The translations under genes were made by a program, and so were the position numbers. The notes under the pieces were generated by a model that was given only the letters and a program-made list of their open reading frames with translations, did not search any database and was not told the origin of the DNA. Positions 44,550 through 54,840 of a stretch of 64,000 nucleotides of DNA are shown piece by piece (the stretch's first letter is position 1; the number at the start of each line of letters is the position of its first letter). The DNA comes from Intrasporangiaceae bacterium URHB0013. Its GTDB lineage: Bacteria; Actinomycetota; Actinomycetes; Actinomycetales; Dermatophilaceae. The stretch covers positions 124,001 through 188,000 of the forward strand of contig JIBA01000015.1 in NCBI GenBank assembly GCA_000620545.1, written 5' to 3'.

Positions 44550-45872
44550 TCAACGGAGGAACCCTTCGTAGTGACGCTGCTGCAGCTGCGCCTCGATCTG
44601 CTTCACCGTCTCGAGGCCCACACCGACGACGATGAGGATCGAGGTGCCACCGAACGGGAAGTTCTGGTTGGCACCGACGAGGACGAGGGCGATGAGCGGG
44701 ATCAGCGAGACGATGGCGAGGTAGATGGCACCCGGCACGGTGATTCGGGTCAGGACGTAGTTGAGGTACTCGGCCGTGGGTCGCCCGGCCCGGATACCCG
44801 GGATGAAGCCGCCGTACTTCTTCATGTTGTCCGCGACCTCGGTCGGGTTGAACGTGATCGAGACGTAGAAGAAGGTGAAGAAGAGGATGAGGGCGACGTA
44901 GGTCGCCATGTAGATCGGGTGGTCACCCTTGACGAGGTTGTCCTGCACGAACTGGACCCAGCCCGGGTTGTTGCCGTCGGCACGCGTGTTGAACTGCGCG
45001 ATGAGGCCCGGCAGGGCGAGGAGCGAGCTGGCGAAGATGACGGGGATGACGCCGGCCATGTTGACCTTGAGCGGGATGTACGTGGACGTGCCGCCGTACA
45101 TGCGCCGGCCGACCATGCGCTTGGCGTACTGCACCGGGATGCGGCGCTGGGACTGCTCCACGTAGACGACCGCCGCGATGACGAAGACGCCCATCAGCAG
45201 GATGCCGAGGAACGTGCCCCAGCCCTTGTTCTCCTTGATGGCCCAGAGCGAGGCCGGGAAGCCGGCGGCGATCGAGGTGAAGATCATCAGGGACATGCCG
45301 TTGCCGACGCCCTTGTCGGTGATGAGCTCGCCGAACCACATGATGAGGCCGGTTCCGGCCGTCATCGTCAGGACCATGATGAGGATCGTGACCATCGACT
45401 GGTCGGTCATGATCGTCTCGCAGGAGCCGCCGAAGAGGCTGGAGGGGTTGCGCGCGAAGGTGACGAGCGTCGCCGACTGGAGGATCGCGAGACCGATCGT
45501 CAGGTAGCGGGTGTACTGCGTCAGCTTGCTCTGCCCCGACTGGCCCTCCTCCTTGAGCGCCTCGAAGCGCGGGATGACCACGGTGAGCAGCTGGACGATG
45601 ATGCTCGCCGTGATGTACGGCATGATCCCGAGCGCGAACACCGACAGCTGCAGCAGCGCGCCGCCGCTGAAGAGGTTGGCCAGGTTGAGGAACCCGCTCT
45701 GGTCGCCGGTCTGGCCCTGGCTGGCCTGCAGACAGTTCTGCACCAGGCTGTAGCTGATGCCGGGCGTCGGGACGTGCGATCCGAGCCGGAACAGCACGAT
45801 GATGCCGAGCGTGAAGAGCAGCTTCTTGCGCAGGTCCGGGGTACGGAACGCGCGTGCGAAGGCGGCAAGCAC
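44550..45872 (-). CDS. secY: Preprotein translocase subunit SecY
   Basis: The protein-conducting channel of the plasma membrane, working with SecE/G and SecA. The 440 residues give about ten membrane helices. The opening FARAFRTPDLRKKLLFTLG is typical, with PTPGIS at the plug side. RIPVQYAKRMVGRRMYGG marks the cytosolic loop, and GFIPGIRAGRPTAEYL the ribosome/SecA contact. The GTG at 45872 follows AGGAGG. A large hairpin separates it from rplO, so it likely has its own promoter. Confidence 0.96.
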   Translation of the reverse strand: MLAAFARAFRTPDLRKKLLFTLGIIVLFRLGSHVPTPGISYSLVQNCLQASQGQTGDQSGFLNLANLFSGGALLQLSVFALGIMPYITASIIVQLLTVVIPRFEALKEEGQSGQSKLTQYTRYLTIGLAILQSATLVTFARNPSSLFGGSCETIMTDQSMVTILIMVLTMTAGTGLIMWFGELITDKGVGNGMSLMIFTSIAAGFPASLWAIKENKGWGTFLGILLMGVFVIAAVVYVEQSQRRIPVQYAKRMVGRRMYGGTSTYIPLKVNMAGVIPVIFASSLLALPGLIAQFNTRADGNNPGWVQFVQDNLVKGDHPIYMATYVALILFFTFFYVSITFNPTEVADNMKKYGGFIPGIRAGRPTAEYLNYVLTRITVPGAIYLAIVSLIPLIALVLVGANQNFPFGGTSILIVVGVGLETVKQIEAQLQQRHYEGFLR

Positions 45873-45945
45873 TGGGTCCTCCTGGGGGGCCGCGCAGTGG
45901 CGCGGCATAAGTCATGCAATCCGTGGAAGGTTAACGCAAAGGCAC

Positions 45946-46012
45946 AGCGCCCCGGGCCCCGACCGCGGTGGCCGACGTCACGTCGGCCCGCGGTTCGGGT
46001 GCCCGGGGCGCT
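45946..46012 (-). terminator. Long hairpin between rplO and secY
   Basis: AGCGCCCCGGGC (45946) pairs with GCCCGGGGCGCT (46001), and further complementary blocks (CCGCGG, then CCGACGTCACGTCGG) fold inside it. It stands 41 bases after rplO and would end the spc transcript before secY. The remaining 70 bases before secY are richer in A+T and may hold the secY promoter. Confidence 0.7.
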
Positions 46013-46052
46013 GCTCACACGAGAGGTGTGGTGGTCACACGCGGTTGGTCAC

Positions 46053-46529
46053 TCAGCCGGCGAGGGCCGTGACCGTGCCGCCGGCGGCCTCGATCTTCTC
46101 CTTGGCGGAGGCCGAGAACTTGTGCGCCTCGACCTCGACCTTCACGGAGATCTCGCCCGTGCCGAGCACCTTCACCGGGAAGCCGTCACGAACGGCTCCC
46201 TTGGCGACGAGGTCGGCGACGGACACCTGACCACCCTCGGGGAAGAGCAGCTGCAGGCGGTCCAGGTTCACGACCTGGTACTCCGTGCGGAACGGGTTCT
46301 TGAAGCCACGGAGCTTCGGAAGGCGCATGTGCATCGGCATCGAGCCGCCCTCGAAACGCTCCGGGACCTGGTATCGGGCCTTCGTGCCCTTGGTGCCACG
46401 ACCAGCGGTCTTGCCCTTGGAGCCCTCACCACGACCGACGCGGGTCTTGGCGGTCTTGGCTCCGGGGGCCGGACGCAGGTGGTGGACCTTGAGGGCGGAC
46501 TCGCCCGACTTCTTGGCGTTGTCGGCCAT
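46053..46529 (-). CDS. rplO: 50S ribosomal protein L15
   Basis: L15 is a 50S assembly protein. The 158-residue sequence has the long basic, Gly-rich arm ([21 protein letters not shown]) and a C-terminal globular part ending in an Ala/Gly tail. The ATG at 46529 follows GAGGAGG. It is the last ribosomal gene before the hairpin in front of secY. Confidence 0.97.
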   Translation of the reverse strand: MADNAKKSGESALKVHHLRPAPGAKTAKTRVGRGEGSKGKTAGRGTKGTKARYQVPERFEGGSMPMHMRLPKLRGFKNPFRTEYQVVNLDRLQLLFPEGGQVSVADLVAKGAVRDGFPVKVLGTGEISVKVEVEAHKFSASAKEKIEAAGGTVTALAG

Positions 46530-46531
46530 GG

Positions 46532-46714
46532 TCAGTCAACCTCCTCGACGGACACGAGGTGCGTGACCGTCTTGACCATCCCGCGGATCTCGGGACGGTC
46601 CTCCTTGACGACGACGTCGCCAATGCGCTTCAGACCGAGGCTGCGCAGCGAGTCACGCTGGTTCTGCTTGCCACCGATCTCGGAACGGGTCTGGGTTACC
46701 TTGAGACGAGCCAT
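46532..46714 (-). CDS. rpmD: 50S ribosomal protein L30
   Basis: A 60-residue protein with the L30 fold ([21 protein letters not shown] and [17 protein letters not shown]). I chose ATG 46714, which overlaps the stop of rpsE as TGATG; a GTG one codon upstream exists. Confidence 0.95.
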   Translation of the reverse strand: MARLKVTQTRSEIGGKQNQRDSLRSLGLKRIGDVVVKEDRPEIRGMVKTVTHLVSVEEVD

Positions 46715-47370
46715 CACGCACCAGCCTTCGCAGCCTGGGCCTCGGCCATGCCGGCGGCACGAGCCTTGAGCATGGCCGCCGGGGCGACCTCCTCGAGGGT
46801 CTTGCCACGACGGGCAGCGACCGACTCGGGGCGCTCGAGCTCACGCAGGGCCTGAGCCGTGGCGTGCACGATGTTGATGGCGTTGTCCGAACCCAGCGAC
46901 TTGCTGAGCACGTCGTGGATGCCGGCGCACTCGAGCACCGCACGCACCGGACCGCCGGCGATGACACCGGTACCAGGGGCGGCGGGGCGGAGCATGACGA
47001 CACCAGCGGCGGCCTCACCCTGGACGGGGTGCGGGATGGTGCCCTGGATGCGCGGGACCTTGAAGAAGTTCTTCTTGGCCTCCTCGACACCCTTGGCGAT
47101 CGCCGCGGGAACTTCCTTGGCCTTGCCGTAGCCGACACCCACGGTGCCGTCACCGTCACCGACGACGACGAGGGCGGTGAAGCTGAAGCGACGACCACCC
47201 TTGACGACCTTGGCGACACGGTTGATGGTCACGACGCGCTCGACGTACTGGTTCTTGTCGTCACGGCTGTCGCGGTTGTCGCGGCCGCCGCGGTTGTCAC
47301 GGCGGTCTCCGCGCTCGGTGCGCTCGCCGCCACCGGCGGGGCCGGTGCCTCGACGCTGCTGTCCGGGCAT
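46714..47370 (-). CDS. rpsE: 30S ribosomal protein S5
   Basis: S5 shapes decoding accuracy and mRNA unwinding. The core ([23 protein letters not shown] split over its start, with [12 protein letters not shown]) begins near residue 40. The N-terminal extension is Arg/Gly/Asp-rich ([14 protein letters not shown]). At 218 residues it is longer than in E. coli. The ATG is at 47370, 40 bases after rplR. Confidence 0.97.
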   Translation of the reverse strand: MPGQQRRGTGPAGGGERTERGDRRDNRGGRDNRDSRDDKNQYVERVVTINRVAKVVKGGRRFSFTALVVVGDGDGTVGVGYGKAKEVPAAIAKGVEEAKKNFFKVPRIQGTIPHPVQGEAAAGVVMLRPAAPGTGVIAGGPVRAVLECAGIHDVLSKSLGSDNAINIVHATAQALRELERPESVAARRGKTLEEVAPAAMLKARAAGMAEAQAAKAGA

Positions 47371-47410
47371 CAGATGTTCCTCATCTCAACAATTGCGTTC
47401 ACGAAGTTGC

Positions 47411-47785
47411 TCACAGGGACAGACCGCCTTCGCGGGCGCCCTCGGCGATCGCCGCGACCCGGCCGTGGTACTTGTTGCCACCACGGTCGAACACGACGGC
47501 CTCGATACCGGCGTCCTTGGCACGGGCGGCGACGAGCTCGCCGACCTTCTTGGCCTTGGCCGTCTTGTCACCCTCGAAGGAGCGCAGGTCGGCCTCCATC
47601 GTCGAGGCGGACGCCACGGTCTTGCCCACGGTGTCGTCGACGACCTGGACGAAGAGGTGACGGCTGGAGCGCGACACGACGAGGCGGGGACGGGCCGCGG
47701 TGCCGGCGATCTTCTTGCGACCGCGCACCTGGCGACGGATGCGAGCGGCAGCCTTGGACTTGCCGCGCTTGATGATCATTGCCAT
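47411..47785 (-). CDS. rplR: 50S ribosomal protein L18
   Basis: L18 carries 5S rRNA to the central protuberance together with L5. The 124 residues include an N-terminal basic arm ([18 protein letters not shown]), [20 protein letters not shown] and the C-terminal [20 protein letters not shown]. The ATG at 47785 is three bases from the rplF stop. Confidence 0.97.
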   Translation of the reverse strand: MAMIIKRGKSKAAARIRRQVRGRKKIAGTAARPRLVVSRSSRHLFVQVVDDTVGKTVASASTMEADLRSFEGDKTAKAKKVGELVAARAKDAGIEAVVFDRGGNKYHGRVAAIAEGAREGGLSL

Positions 47786-47788
47786 GGC

Positions 47789-48325
47789 TTACTTACCGGC
47801 CTTTCCGACCTTGCGACGGATCTGCTCGCCCGCGTAGCGAACGCCCTTGCCCTTGTACGGGTCGGGCTTGCGCAGCTTGCGGATGTTGGCCGCGACCTCA
47901 CCGACGAGCTGCTTGTCGATGCCCTGCACCGAGAAGCGGGTCGGGTTCTCGACGGCGAAGTTGATGCCGGCGGGAGCCTGGATGAGGATCGGGTGCGAGT
48001 ATCCGAGCGAGAACTCGAGGTCCGAGCCCTTCGCGGCGACACGGTAACCCGTGCCGTGGATCTCCATCTTCTTCTCGTAGCCCTCGGTGACACCGAGAAC
48101 CATGTTGTGGATGAGCGACCGGGTCAGGCCGTGGCGCGAGCGCGAGTCGCGCTCGTCGTTGGGGCGGTTGACCTGGAGGTTGCCCGCGCCGAGCTCGACC
48201 GTGATCGGCTGGACGACGGTCAGGGAGAGCTCACCCTTGGGGCCCTTGACGATGACGTCCTGGCCCTCGATGTTGATGTCCACACCCGAGGGGATGGAGA
48301 CCGGGAGTCGTCCGATTCGCGACAT
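47789..48325 (-). CDS. rplF: 50S ribosomal protein L6
   Basis: L6 lies beside the sarcin-ricin loop. Two repeated alpha/beta domains are visible in the 178 residues, and the C-terminal signature is [20 protein letters not shown]. The start is MSRIGRLPV at 48325, after rpsH by 12 bases. Confidence 0.97.
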   Translation of the reverse strand: MSRIGRLPVSIPSGVDINIEGQDVIVKGPKGELSLTVVQPITVELGAGNLQVNRPNDERDSRSRHGLTRSLIHNMVLGVTEGYEKKMEIHGTGYRVAAKGSDLEFSLGYSHPILIQAPAGINFAVENPTRFSVQGIDKQLVGEVAANIRKLRKPDPYKGKGVRYAGEQIRRKVGKAGK

Positions 48326-48337
48326 GTCAGTGTCTCC

Positions 48338-48736
48338 TTACCAGACGTAGGCGAGGACTTCCCCACCCACGCCCTTCTCGTGTGCCTGGCGGTCGGTCAG
48401 CAGACCGTTCGACGTCGACAGGATCGCGACGCCGAGGCCACCGAGAACCTTGGGCAGGTTCGTCGACTTGGCGTAGACGCGCAGACCGGGCTTGCTCACG
48501 CGACGCACGCCGGCGATGGAGCGCTCGCGGTTCGGGCCGTACTTGAGGTCGATGGTCAGCGTCTGGCCGACCTCGGCCTCCTCGATCTTCCACGAGGCGA
48601 TGTAGCCCTCGCTCTCGAGGATCTCGGCGATGTTCTTCTTCAGCTTCGAGTACGGCATGGAGACGACGTCGTGGTGCGCCGAGTTGGCGTTCCGGACGCG
48701 GGTCAGCATGTCCGCAATCGGGTCAGTCATGGTCAT
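48338..48736 (-). CDS. rpsH: 30S ribosomal protein S8
   Basis: S8 binds the central domain of 16S rRNA and is a translational repressor of spc operons in some bacteria. The 132 residues start [18 protein letters not shown] and end with the [20 protein letters not shown] pattern. The gap of 131 bases to rpsZ has only small GC palindromes. Confidence 0.97.
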   Translation of the reverse strand: MTMTDPIADMLTRVRNANSAHHDVVSMPYSKLKKNIAEILESEGYIASWKIEEAEVGQTLTIDLKYGPNRERSIAGVRRVSKPGLRVYAKSTNLPKVLGGLGVAILSTSNGLLTDRQAHEKGVGGEVLAYVW

Positions 48737-48867
48737 GTGGGCTCTCCGCCCTTCCTCACCGGGGTTTCGACCGGGGCTATCTGCCCGGCGACGGCTGGGC
48801 CGTCGTGTGGCCGACCTACGGTGTCAGAGGTGTGTTGGTCTGGGGGTTGCTCTGGCTCGGGAGCCGG

Positions 48868-49053
48868 TTACCAGGAGCTCTTGGTCACGCCCGGCAGCTC
48901 GCCCGCGTGCGCCATCTCGCGAAGGCAGATGCGGCAGAGGCCGAACTTGCGGTACACCGAGTGCGGACGACCGCACTTCTGGCAGCGGGTGTACGCGCGG
49001 ACCTTGAACTTCGGCTTCCGGTTCGCCTTGTTAACGAGCGCGGTCTTGGCCAT
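48868..49053 (-). CDS. rpsZ: 30S ribosomal protein S14, zinc-binding type Z
   Basis: A 61-residue S14 of the C+ form. The zinc ligands are CQKC and CRIC around [12 protein letters not shown]. Many actinobacteria hold a second zinc-free copy elsewhere for zinc shortage; none is in this window. The ATG at 49053 follows rplE by a single base. Confidence 0.96.
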   Translation of the reverse strand: MAKTALVNKANRKPKFKVRAYTRCQKCGRPHSVYRKFGLCRICLREMAHAGELPGVTKSSW

Positions 49054-49054
49054 G

Positions 49055-49615
49055 TCAGTTCTCCTTGAAGGGGAAGCCGAGCTGCTTGAGCAGCGCGCGA
49101 CCCTCGTCATCGTTGGTCGCCGTGGTGACCACGGTGATGTCCATGCCTCGCACGCGGTCGATCCGGTCCTGGTCGATCTCGTGGAACATCGACTGCTCGG
49201 TCAGGCCGAACGTGTAGTTGCCGTTGCCGTCGAACTGCTTCGGCGAGAGGCCACGGAAGTCACGGATGCGCGGGAGGGCGATCGTCACGAGACGGTCGAG
49301 GAACTCCCACATGCGGTCGCCGCGAAGCGTCGTGTGCGCGCCGATCGGCATGCCCTCGCGCAGCTTGAACTGGGCGATCGACTTGCGCGCCTTGGTCACG
49401 ACCGGCTTCTGGCCCGTGATGGCGGTGAGGTCACGGACGGCGCCCTCGATGAGCTTGCTGTCCTTGGCCGCGTCGCCGACACCCATGTTGACGACGACCT
49501 TGACGACGCCGGGAACCTGCATGACGTTGGCGTAGGAGAACTGCTCGAGCATCGAGCCCTTGATCTCGTCCTGGTAGCGCTGCTGGAGGCGCGGCTTGGT
49601 GCTGGTGTCAGTCAT
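49055..49615 (-). CDS. rplE: 50S ribosomal protein L5
   Basis: L5 binds 5S rRNA and touches the P-site tRNA. The 186-residue protein shows [35 protein letters not shown] and, near the C-terminus, [20 protein letters not shown]. The ATG at 49615 lies two bases after the stop of rplX. Confidence 0.97.
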   Translation of the reverse strand: MTDTSTKPRLQQRYQDEIKGSMLEQFSYANVMQVPGVVKVVVNMGVGDAAKDSKLIEGAVRDLTAITGQKPVVTKARKSIAQFKLREGMPIGAHTTLRGDRMWEFLDRLVTIALPRIRDFRGLSPKQFDGNGNYTFGLTEQSMFHEIDQDRIDRVRGMDITVVTTATNDDEGRALLKQLGFPFKEN

Positions 49616-49617
49616 TC

Positions 49618-49998
49618 TCAGAGGTCCTTGTCCGACTTGACCGCGACACGGACGCGGGACGCCTTCTGGCGGCCATTGCGCTCGACGGTCTCGACACGCG
49701 TCTTGACGCGGGTCGGCTTCTTCGACTCGGGGTCGACGATCGCCACGTTGCTCACGTGGATCGCGGCCTCCGTGTGGGTCAGGCCACCGGTGCGGGTGCC
49801 ACGGGCGGTCGCGCCGGCCTTGACGTGCTTGGTGACGCGGTTGATGCCCTCGACCAGCACGCGCTGGGTCTCGGGGTAGACCGCGATGACCTTGCCCTGC
49901 TTGCCTCGGTCGCCGCCGTTCTTCTGGCTGCGGCCCGAGATGACCTGGACGAGGTCACCCTTCTTGATCTTCATCTTGGTGATGGTGGTCTTCGCCAT
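49618..49998 (-). CDS. rplX: 50S ribosomal protein L24
   Basis: L24 initiates 50S assembly. The 126 residues carry the KOW motif ([12 protein letters not shown], with [20 protein letters not shown]). It is longer than the E. coli protein, with a basic C-terminal part. I chose ATG 49998 over the GTG two codons upstream, which overlaps the rplN stop. Confidence 0.96.
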   Translation of the reverse strand: MAKTTITKMKIKKGDLVQVISGRSQKNGGDRGKQGKVIAVYPETQRVLVEGINRVTKHVKAGATARGTRTGGLTHTEAAIHVSNVAIVDPESKKPTRVKTRVETVERNGRQKASRVRVAVKSDKDL

Positions 49999-50000
49999 GT

Positions 50001-50369
50001 TCACAGCACCTCCGGCGCGAGCGAGATGATCTTCATGAACTTCTTCTCGCGCAGCTCGCGGCCCACCGGGCCGAAGATGCGGGTACCACGGGGGTCACCG
50101 TCGGCCTTGAGGATCACCGCAGCGTTCTCGTCGAACTTGATGTAGGAACCGTCGGCGCGGCGACGCTCCTTGACGGTGCGCACGATGACGGCCTTGACGA
50201 CGTCACCCTTCTTCACGTTGCCGCCGGGGATCGCGTCCTTGACGGTGGCGACGATGGTGTCGCCGATGCCGGCGTAGCGACGGCCCGAGCCGCCGAGAAC
50301 ACGGATGCACAGGATTTCCTTGGCACCGGTGTTGTCGGCGACGCGCAGCCGCGACTCCTGCTGAATCAC
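50001..50369 (-). CDS. rplN: 50S ribosomal protein L14
   Basis: L14 forms intersubunit bridges. The 122 residues start [19 protein letters not shown] and end [12 protein letters not shown]. The start codon is GTG 50369. A gap of 75 bases separates it from rpsQ, the joint between S10-type and spc-type genes. Confidence 0.97.
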   Translation of the reverse strand: MIQQESRLRVADNTGAKEILCIRVLGGSGRRYAGIGDTIVATVKDAIPGGNVKKGDVVKAVIVRTVKERRRADGSYIKFDENAAVILKADGDPRGTRIFGPVGRELREKKFMKIISLAPEVL

Positions 50370-50444
50370 TGTCTAACTCCTGTCGTCGTGCTGGTTCTCA
50401 CCGGTTGCCCGGATGAGCCTTGCCGAACGGAAATGGGGGATGGC

Positions 50445-50735
50445 TTACTTGGCCTTCTCGAGGATCTCGACGATCCTCCAGCGCTTCGTCGCGGAGAGCG
50501 GACGCGTCTCCATGATGAGCACGCGGTCGCCCACGTTGGCCTCGTTCTGCTCGTCGTGCGCCTTGACCTTGCTGGTGCGGCGGATGACCTTGCTGTAGAG
50601 CGCGTGCTTGACGCGGTCCTCGACCTCGACGACGACGGTCTTGTCCATCTTGTCGCTCACCACGTAGCCCTGACGGGTCTTGCGGTAGTTGCGCTCACTC
50701 GCCTGGTCGCTCACGACCTTCTCCTGCTCGCTCAT
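50445..50735 (-). CDS. rpsQ: 30S ribosomal protein S17
   Basis: S17 is an OB-fold assembly protein. In the 96 residues, [20 protein letters not shown] and [18 protein letters not shown] are diagnostic. An N-terminal extension of about 18 residues is Glu/Lys-rich. The ATG overlaps the rpmC stop by four bases. Confidence 0.97.
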   Translation of the reverse strand: MSEQEKVVSDQASERNYRKTRQGYVVSDKMDKTVVVEVEDRVKHALYSKVIRRTSKVKAHDEQNEANVGDRVLIMETRPLSATKRWRIVEILEKAK

Positions 50736-51109
50736 GCGTCAGCCTCCTGCGCCTTGTCAGCCTTCTTGGCCTTCTTCTCGGCCTTGTCAGCCTTCTCGGG
50801 CTTGTCGGCCTTGTCGGCCTTCTTGTCGGCCTTGGCAGCCTTCTTGTCCACCTTCTCGGGCGTCTCCTCCGCCTGGGGGGCGGCGGGGGCCGAGCCGATG
50901 CCGAGCTCGCGCTCACGCATCTCGGTGTAGATGCGCGCGATGTCCTTCTTGACGGCGCGCAGGCGGCCGTGGTTGTCCAGCTGGCCGGTGGCCGACTGGA
51001 AACGCAGGTTGAACAGTTCTTCCTTGGCCTTCTTCAGCTCGTCCGCGAGCTTCGTGTCATCGAGACCACGCAGCTGCTCGGGAGCCAGGTCCTTGGTTCC
51101 GACTGCCAT
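50732..51109 (-). CDS. rpmC: 50S ribosomal protein L29 with Lys/Ala tail
   Basis: L29 is a small helical protein at the tunnel exit. The core (residues 1-75: [20 protein letters not shown], then [10 protein letters not shown]) is complete. Unusually, 45-50 further residues follow, built of short Lys-Ala-Asp repeats ([19 protein letters not shown]), giving 125 residues in all. The tail is like those of histone-like actinobacterial proteins and may bind nucleic acid. Confidence 0.95.
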   Translation of the reverse strand: MAVGTKDLAPEQLRGLDDTKLADELKKAKEELFNLRFQSATGQLDNHGRLRAVKKDIARIYTEMRERELGIGSAPAAPQAEETPEKVDKKAAKADKKADKADKPEKADKAEKKAKKADKAQEADA

Positions 51110-51528
51110 CAGATGTCACCACCCTCACGCTGGACGAAGCGGCACTTCATGGGGAGCTTGTGCATCGCGAGACGCATGGCCTCACGTGCCACCGGCTCGG
51201 CCACGCCCGAGATCTCGAACATGACGCGACCCGGCTTGACGTTGGCGATCCACCACTCCGGCGAACCCTTACCGGAACCCATGCGGGTCTCGGCGGGCTT
51301 CTTGGTGAGCGGGCGGTCCGGGTAGATGTTGATCCACACCTTGCCGCCACGCTTCATGTAGCGGGTCATCGCGATACGAGCGGACTCGATCTGACGGTTG
51401 GTCACGTAGGCCGGCTCGAGAGCCTGGATGCCGTAGTCACCGAAGGCGATCGTCGTGCCACCCTTGGCCGCGCCGTGGCGGTTCGGGTGGTGCTGCTTGC
51501 GGTGCTTGACTCGACGGGGAATCAACAT
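51109..51528 (-). CDS. rplP: 50S ribosomal protein L16
   Basis: L16 helps place the A-site tRNA. The 139 residues have the start [19 protein letters not shown] and the conserved [20 protein letters not shown]. The stop overlaps the rpmC ATG by one base; rpsC lies two bases upstream. Confidence 0.97.
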   Translation of the reverse strand: MLIPRRVKHRKQHHPNRHGAAKGGTTIAFGDYGIQALEPAYVTNRQIESARIAMTRYMKRGGKVWINIYPDRPLTKKPAETRMGSGKGSPEWWIANVKPGRVMFEISGVAEPVAREAMRLAMHKLPMKCRFVQREGGDI

Positions 51529-51530
51529 GG

Positions 51531-52352
51531 TCAGGCCTGCTCATTCTCGGTGCTGGCCGCGGCGGGGGCCTCGGCAGCAGCGGTGTCGTTCACTGCCGGA
51601 GCAGCGGTCTCGTTGCGGTCACCACGACGGGCGCGGTTCGGACGGTCACCGCCGTCACGACGCGGGCCACGCGACGGGCGCGGGGCGGCGGCCTGCTGGG
51701 CCGCGAGCTCCTTGGCCGTCATGTCGCCCTTGTAGATCCACACCTTGACGCCGATGCGGCCGAACGTGGTGCGGGCCTCGTAGAAGCCGTAGTCGATCTG
51801 CGCACGCAGCGTGTGCAGCGGGACGCGACCCTCGCGGTAGAACTCGGTGCGGCTCATCTCGGCGCCGTTGAGACGGCCGGAGACCTGCACGCGGATGCCC
51901 TTGGCGCCGGCGCGCTGGGCGGACTGCATGCCCTTGCGCATGGCGCGGCGGAACGCCACGCGGGCGGAGAGCTGCTCGGCGATGCCCTGGGCGACCAGCT
52001 GGGAGACGATCTCGGGGTTCTTGACCTCGAGGATGTTCAGCTGGACCTGCTTGCCCGTGAGCTTCTCGAGCTCGCCGCGGATGCGGTCGGCCTCGGCGCC
52101 GCGGCGACCGATGACGATGCCCGGGCGGGCCGTGTGGATGTCGACGCGGACGCGGTCACGGGTGCGCTCGATCTCGACCGAGGCGATGCCGGCGCGCTCC
52201 ATGCCCTTCTCCATCAGGCGACGGATCGAGACATCTTCCTTGACGTAGTCGCGGTAGCGCTGACCCGACTTCGTCGAGTCTGCGAACCAGCGGCTCTTGT
52301 GGTCGGTGGTGATGCCCAGACGGAAGCCGTGCGGGTTGACCTTCTGACCCAT
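51531..52352 (-). CDS. rpsC: 30S ribosomal protein S3
   Basis: S3 lines the mRNA entry. The 273-residue protein opens [20 protein letters not shown], holds a KH domain ([16 protein letters not shown]) and ends in a low-complexity Ala/Glu/Arg tail (from about residue 215). rplV overlaps its start by one base. Confidence 0.97.
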   Translation of the reverse strand: MGQKVNPHGFRLGITTDHKSRWFADSTKSGQRYRDYVKEDVSIRRLMEKGMERAGIASVEIERTRDRVRVDIHTARPGIVIGRRGAEADRIRGELEKLTGKQVQLNILEVKNPEIVSQLVAQGIAEQLSARVAFRRAMRKGMQSAQRAGAKGIRVQVSGRLNGAEMSRTEFYREGRVPLHTLRAQIDYGFYEARTTFGRIGVKVWIYKGDMTAKELAAQQAAAPRPSRGPRRDGGDRPNRARRGDRNETAAPAVNDTAAAEAPAAASTENEQA

Positions 52353-52747
52353 CAGCGGGCTCCCTTCGTGTTCTCCGGCTGCGTGACGACCACGGTGATG
52401 TGGCTCGTCCGCTTGTTGATGCGACCGGCGCGGCCCTGGGCGCGCGGACGGAAACGCTTCATCGTGGGACCCTCGTCGACGAACGCGGCCGTGATGACGA
52501 GGTTGCGCTCGTCGAAGGCGACCGACTCGCGGTCAGCCTTGACGCGGGCGTTGGCGATGGCGCTCTCGAGCACCTTCTTGACCGGCTCGGAGGCCGACTG
52601 CGGAGCGAAGGTGAGCACCGTGACGGCGTCGGTGGCGGCCTTGCCGCGGATCAGGTCCACGACACGGCGAGCCTTCTGCGGGCTGACACGGACGTGCCGC
52701 GCCGAAGCCTTGGCTTCCATGACTTCTTCCTTGGATTCGGTGGCCAT
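52352..52747 (-). CDS. rplV: 50S ribosomal protein L22
   Basis: L22 reaches the macrolide-binding part of the exit tunnel with its long hairpin. In the 131 residues [21 protein letters not shown] opens the core (given as a motif; here split), and [20 protein letters not shown] is the hairpin tip region. No deletion in the loop is evident. Confidence 0.96.
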   Translation of the reverse strand: MATESKEEVMEAKASARHVRVSPQKARRVVDLIRGKAATDAVTVLTFAPQSASEPVKKVLESAIANARVKADRESVAFDERNLVITAAFVDEGPTMKRFRPRAQGRAGRINKRTSHITVVVTQPENTKGAR

Positions 52748-53028
52748 CAGCGACGACGACCCTTCTTGTCGTCCTTCACGTGACCCTTGAACGTGCGGGT
52801 CGGCGCGAACTCGCCGAGCTTGTGGCCGACCATCGACTCGGTGACGAACACCGGGACGTGCTTGCGGCCGTCGTGGACGGCGAAGGTGTGACCGAGCATG
52901 TCCGGGCTGATGACCGAACGACGCGACCAGGTCTTGATGACGTTCTTGGTGCCCGCTTCGTTCTGGGCGTCCACCTTCTTCTGAAGGTGGTCGTCGATGA
53001 AGGGGCCCTTCTTCAGGCTACGAGGCAT
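52747..53028 (-). CDS. rpsS: 30S ribosomal protein S19
   Basis: S19 lies in the 30S head beside S13. The 93 residues read [19 protein letters not shown] at the start and have [20 protein letters not shown] near the end. One-base overlap with rplV. Confidence 0.97.
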   Translation of the reverse strand: MPRSLKKGPFIDDHLQKKVDAQNEAGTKNVIKTWSRRSVISPDMLGHTFAVHDGRKHVPVFVTESMVGHKLGEFAPTRTFKGHVKDDKKGRRR

Positions 53029-53043
53029 TCCAAAGGCTCCTTA

Positions 53044-53880
53044 TCAGCGCTTCTTGCCAGTACGGCGGCGACGCACGATGAGCTTGTCGCTTTCCTTGTG
53101 TCCCTTGCGGGTGCGGCCTTCGGCCTGACCCCAGGGGCTGACGGGGTGACGTCCACCGGACGTCTTGCCCTCTCCACCACCGTGCGGGTGGTCCACCGGG
53201 TTCATGGCGACACCACGGACGGTCGGGCGCTTGCCCTTCCAGCGCATGCGACCGGCCTTGCCCCAGTTGATGTTGCTCTGCTCCGCGTTGCCCACCTCAC
53301 CGACGGTCGCGCGGCAGCGCGCGTCGACGTTGCGGATCTCACCGGACGGCATACGCAGCTGGGCGTAGGGGCCGTCCTTGGCGACGAGCTGCACGCGGGC
53401 GCCCGCCGAACGGGCGATCTTGGCGCCACCACCGGGCTTGAGCTCGATCGCGTGAACGACCGTACCCACGGGGATGTTGCGCAGCGGAAGCGAGTTGCCC
53501 GGCTTGATGTCGGCCGCGGGGCCGTTCTCGATCGGGTCGCCCTGCTTGAGCTTGTTCGGAGCCAGGATGTAGCGCTTCTCGCCGTCGGCGTACTGCACGA
53601 GCGCGATGCGGGCGGTGCGGTTGGGGTCGTACTCGATGTGAGCGACCTTGGCCGGCACGCCGTCCTTGTCATGACGACGGAAGTCGATGACGCGGTAGGC
53701 ACGCTTGTGACCGCCACCGATGTGACGCGTGGTGATGCGGCCCGCGTTGTTGCGGCCACCCGTCTTCGACAGGGGGCGAACCAGCGACTTCTCCGGGGTG
53801 CTGCGCGTGATCTCGACGAAGTCGGCGACCGACGAGCCACGACGGCCCGGCGTGGTCGGCTTGTACTTACGGATACCCAT
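53044..53880 (-). CDS. rplB: 50S ribosomal protein L2
   Basis: L2 supports the peptidyl transferase centre. The 278 residues include [40 protein letters not shown] and the key [15 protein letters not shown] with its conserved histidine. The ATG is 53880; the gap to rplW is 28 bases. Confidence 0.97.
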   Translation of the reverse strand: MGIRKYKPTTPGRRGSSVADFVEITRSTPEKSLVRPLSKTGGRNNAGRITTRHIGGGHKRAYRVIDFRRHDKDGVPAKVAHIEYDPNRTARIALVQYADGEKRYILAPNKLKQGDPIENGPAADIKPGNSLPLRNIPVGTVVHAIELKPGGGAKIARSAGARVQLVAKDGPYAQLRMPSGEIRNVDARCRATVGEVGNAEQSNINWGKAGRMRWKGKRPTVRGVAMNPVDHPHGGGEGKTSGGRHPVSPWGQAEGRTRKGHKESDKLIVRRRRTGKKR

Positions 53881-53908
53881 GTTCGTGTGTCCTTATTCTT
53901 CGTCGATC

Positions 53909-54208
53909 TCAGGCGCCCGCACCGAAGATGTCGATCGAACCCTCGCGGAGGGAGACGATCGCACGCTTGGTGTCCTTGCGCTTGCCGAGGCCGAATCGGG
54001 TGCGACGGGTCTTGCCCTGACGGTTCAGGGTGTGGACCTTGTCGACCTTGACGTTGAAGATCTGCTCGATGGCGATCTTGATCTCCGTCTTGTTCGCACG
54101 GGGGTCGACGATGAAGGTGTACTTGCCCTCGTCGAGCAGACCGTACGACTTCTCGGAGACGACCGGCGCGATGAGGATGTCGCGCGGGTCCTTGGCGTGG
54201 ATGCTCAC
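53909..54208 (-). CDS. rplW: 50S ribosomal protein L23
   Basis: L23 docks trigger factor and SRP at the exit tunnel. The 99 residues show [20 protein letters not shown] and [20 protein letters not shown]. The start is GTG 54208, overlapping the rplD stop as GTGA. Confidence 0.96.
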   Translation of the reverse strand: MSIHAKDPRDILIAPVVSEKSYGLLDEGKYTFIVDPRANKTEIKIAIEQIFNVKVDKVHTLNRQGKTRRTRFGLGKRKDTKRAIVSLREGSIDIFGAGA

Positions 54209-54840
54209 TTGGTGGCCTCCTTGTCGGCCTTGTCAGCCTTCACGGGACCGGCGACGAACGCGTCGAGGGCGGCCTGGGTGAAGACGATGTCGTCGGCGCA
54301 CAGGACGTCGTACGTGTTGAGCTGGTCAGCGACCAGCACGTGGACGTTCTGCAGGTTGCGGACCGACTTGAACGCCACCTCGTCGCCGCGCTCAAGCACG
54401 ACGAGCAGGTTCGGGCGCTCGGTCAGACCGGCGAGCAGCGCGGCGGCGTCCTTCGCCGAGGGCAGGTCGCCCGAGACGATGGAGTCGACGACGTGGATGC
54501 GGTCGAAGCGGGCCCGGTCGGAGAGGGCACCGCGCAGGGCGGCGGCCTTCATCTTCTTGGGGGTGCGCTGCGAGTAGTCACGCGGCTGCGGGCCGTGGAC
54601 GACGCCACCACCGGCGAACTGCGGGGCGCGGGTCGAGCCCTGACGGGCGCGACCGGTGCCCTTCTGGCGGTAGGGCTTGCGCCCACCGCCGCGGACCTCG
54701 CCGCGGGTCTTCGTCGCGTGCGTGCCCTGACGAGCGGCCGCGAGCTGTGCCACCACGACCTGGTGGATCAGTGGGACGTTGGTCTGGACGTCGAAGATGT
54801 CAGCGGGAAGCGTGGGAGTCTTCGTGGCCATCTGGATCAT
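54205..54840 (-). CDS. rplD: 50S ribosomal protein L4
   Basis: L4 lines the exit tunnel with its extended loop. The 211 residues hold [20 protein letters not shown] followed by [14 protein letters not shown], the tunnel loop. The last 10-15 residues are Lys/Asp/Ala-rich. ATG 54840 overlaps the rplC stop as ATGA; ATG 54831 is an equally possible start three codons on. Confidence 0.96.
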   Translation of the reverse strand: MIQMATKTPTLPADIFDVQTNVPLIHQVVVAQLAAARQGTHATKTRGEVRGGGRKPYRQKGTGRARQGSTRAPQFAGGGVVHGPQPRDYSQRTPKKMKAAALRGALSDRARFDRIHVVDSIVSGDLPSAKDAAALLAGLTERPNLLVVLERGDEVAFKSVRNLQNVHVLVADQLNTYDVLCADDIVFTQAALDAFVAGPVKADKADKEATK

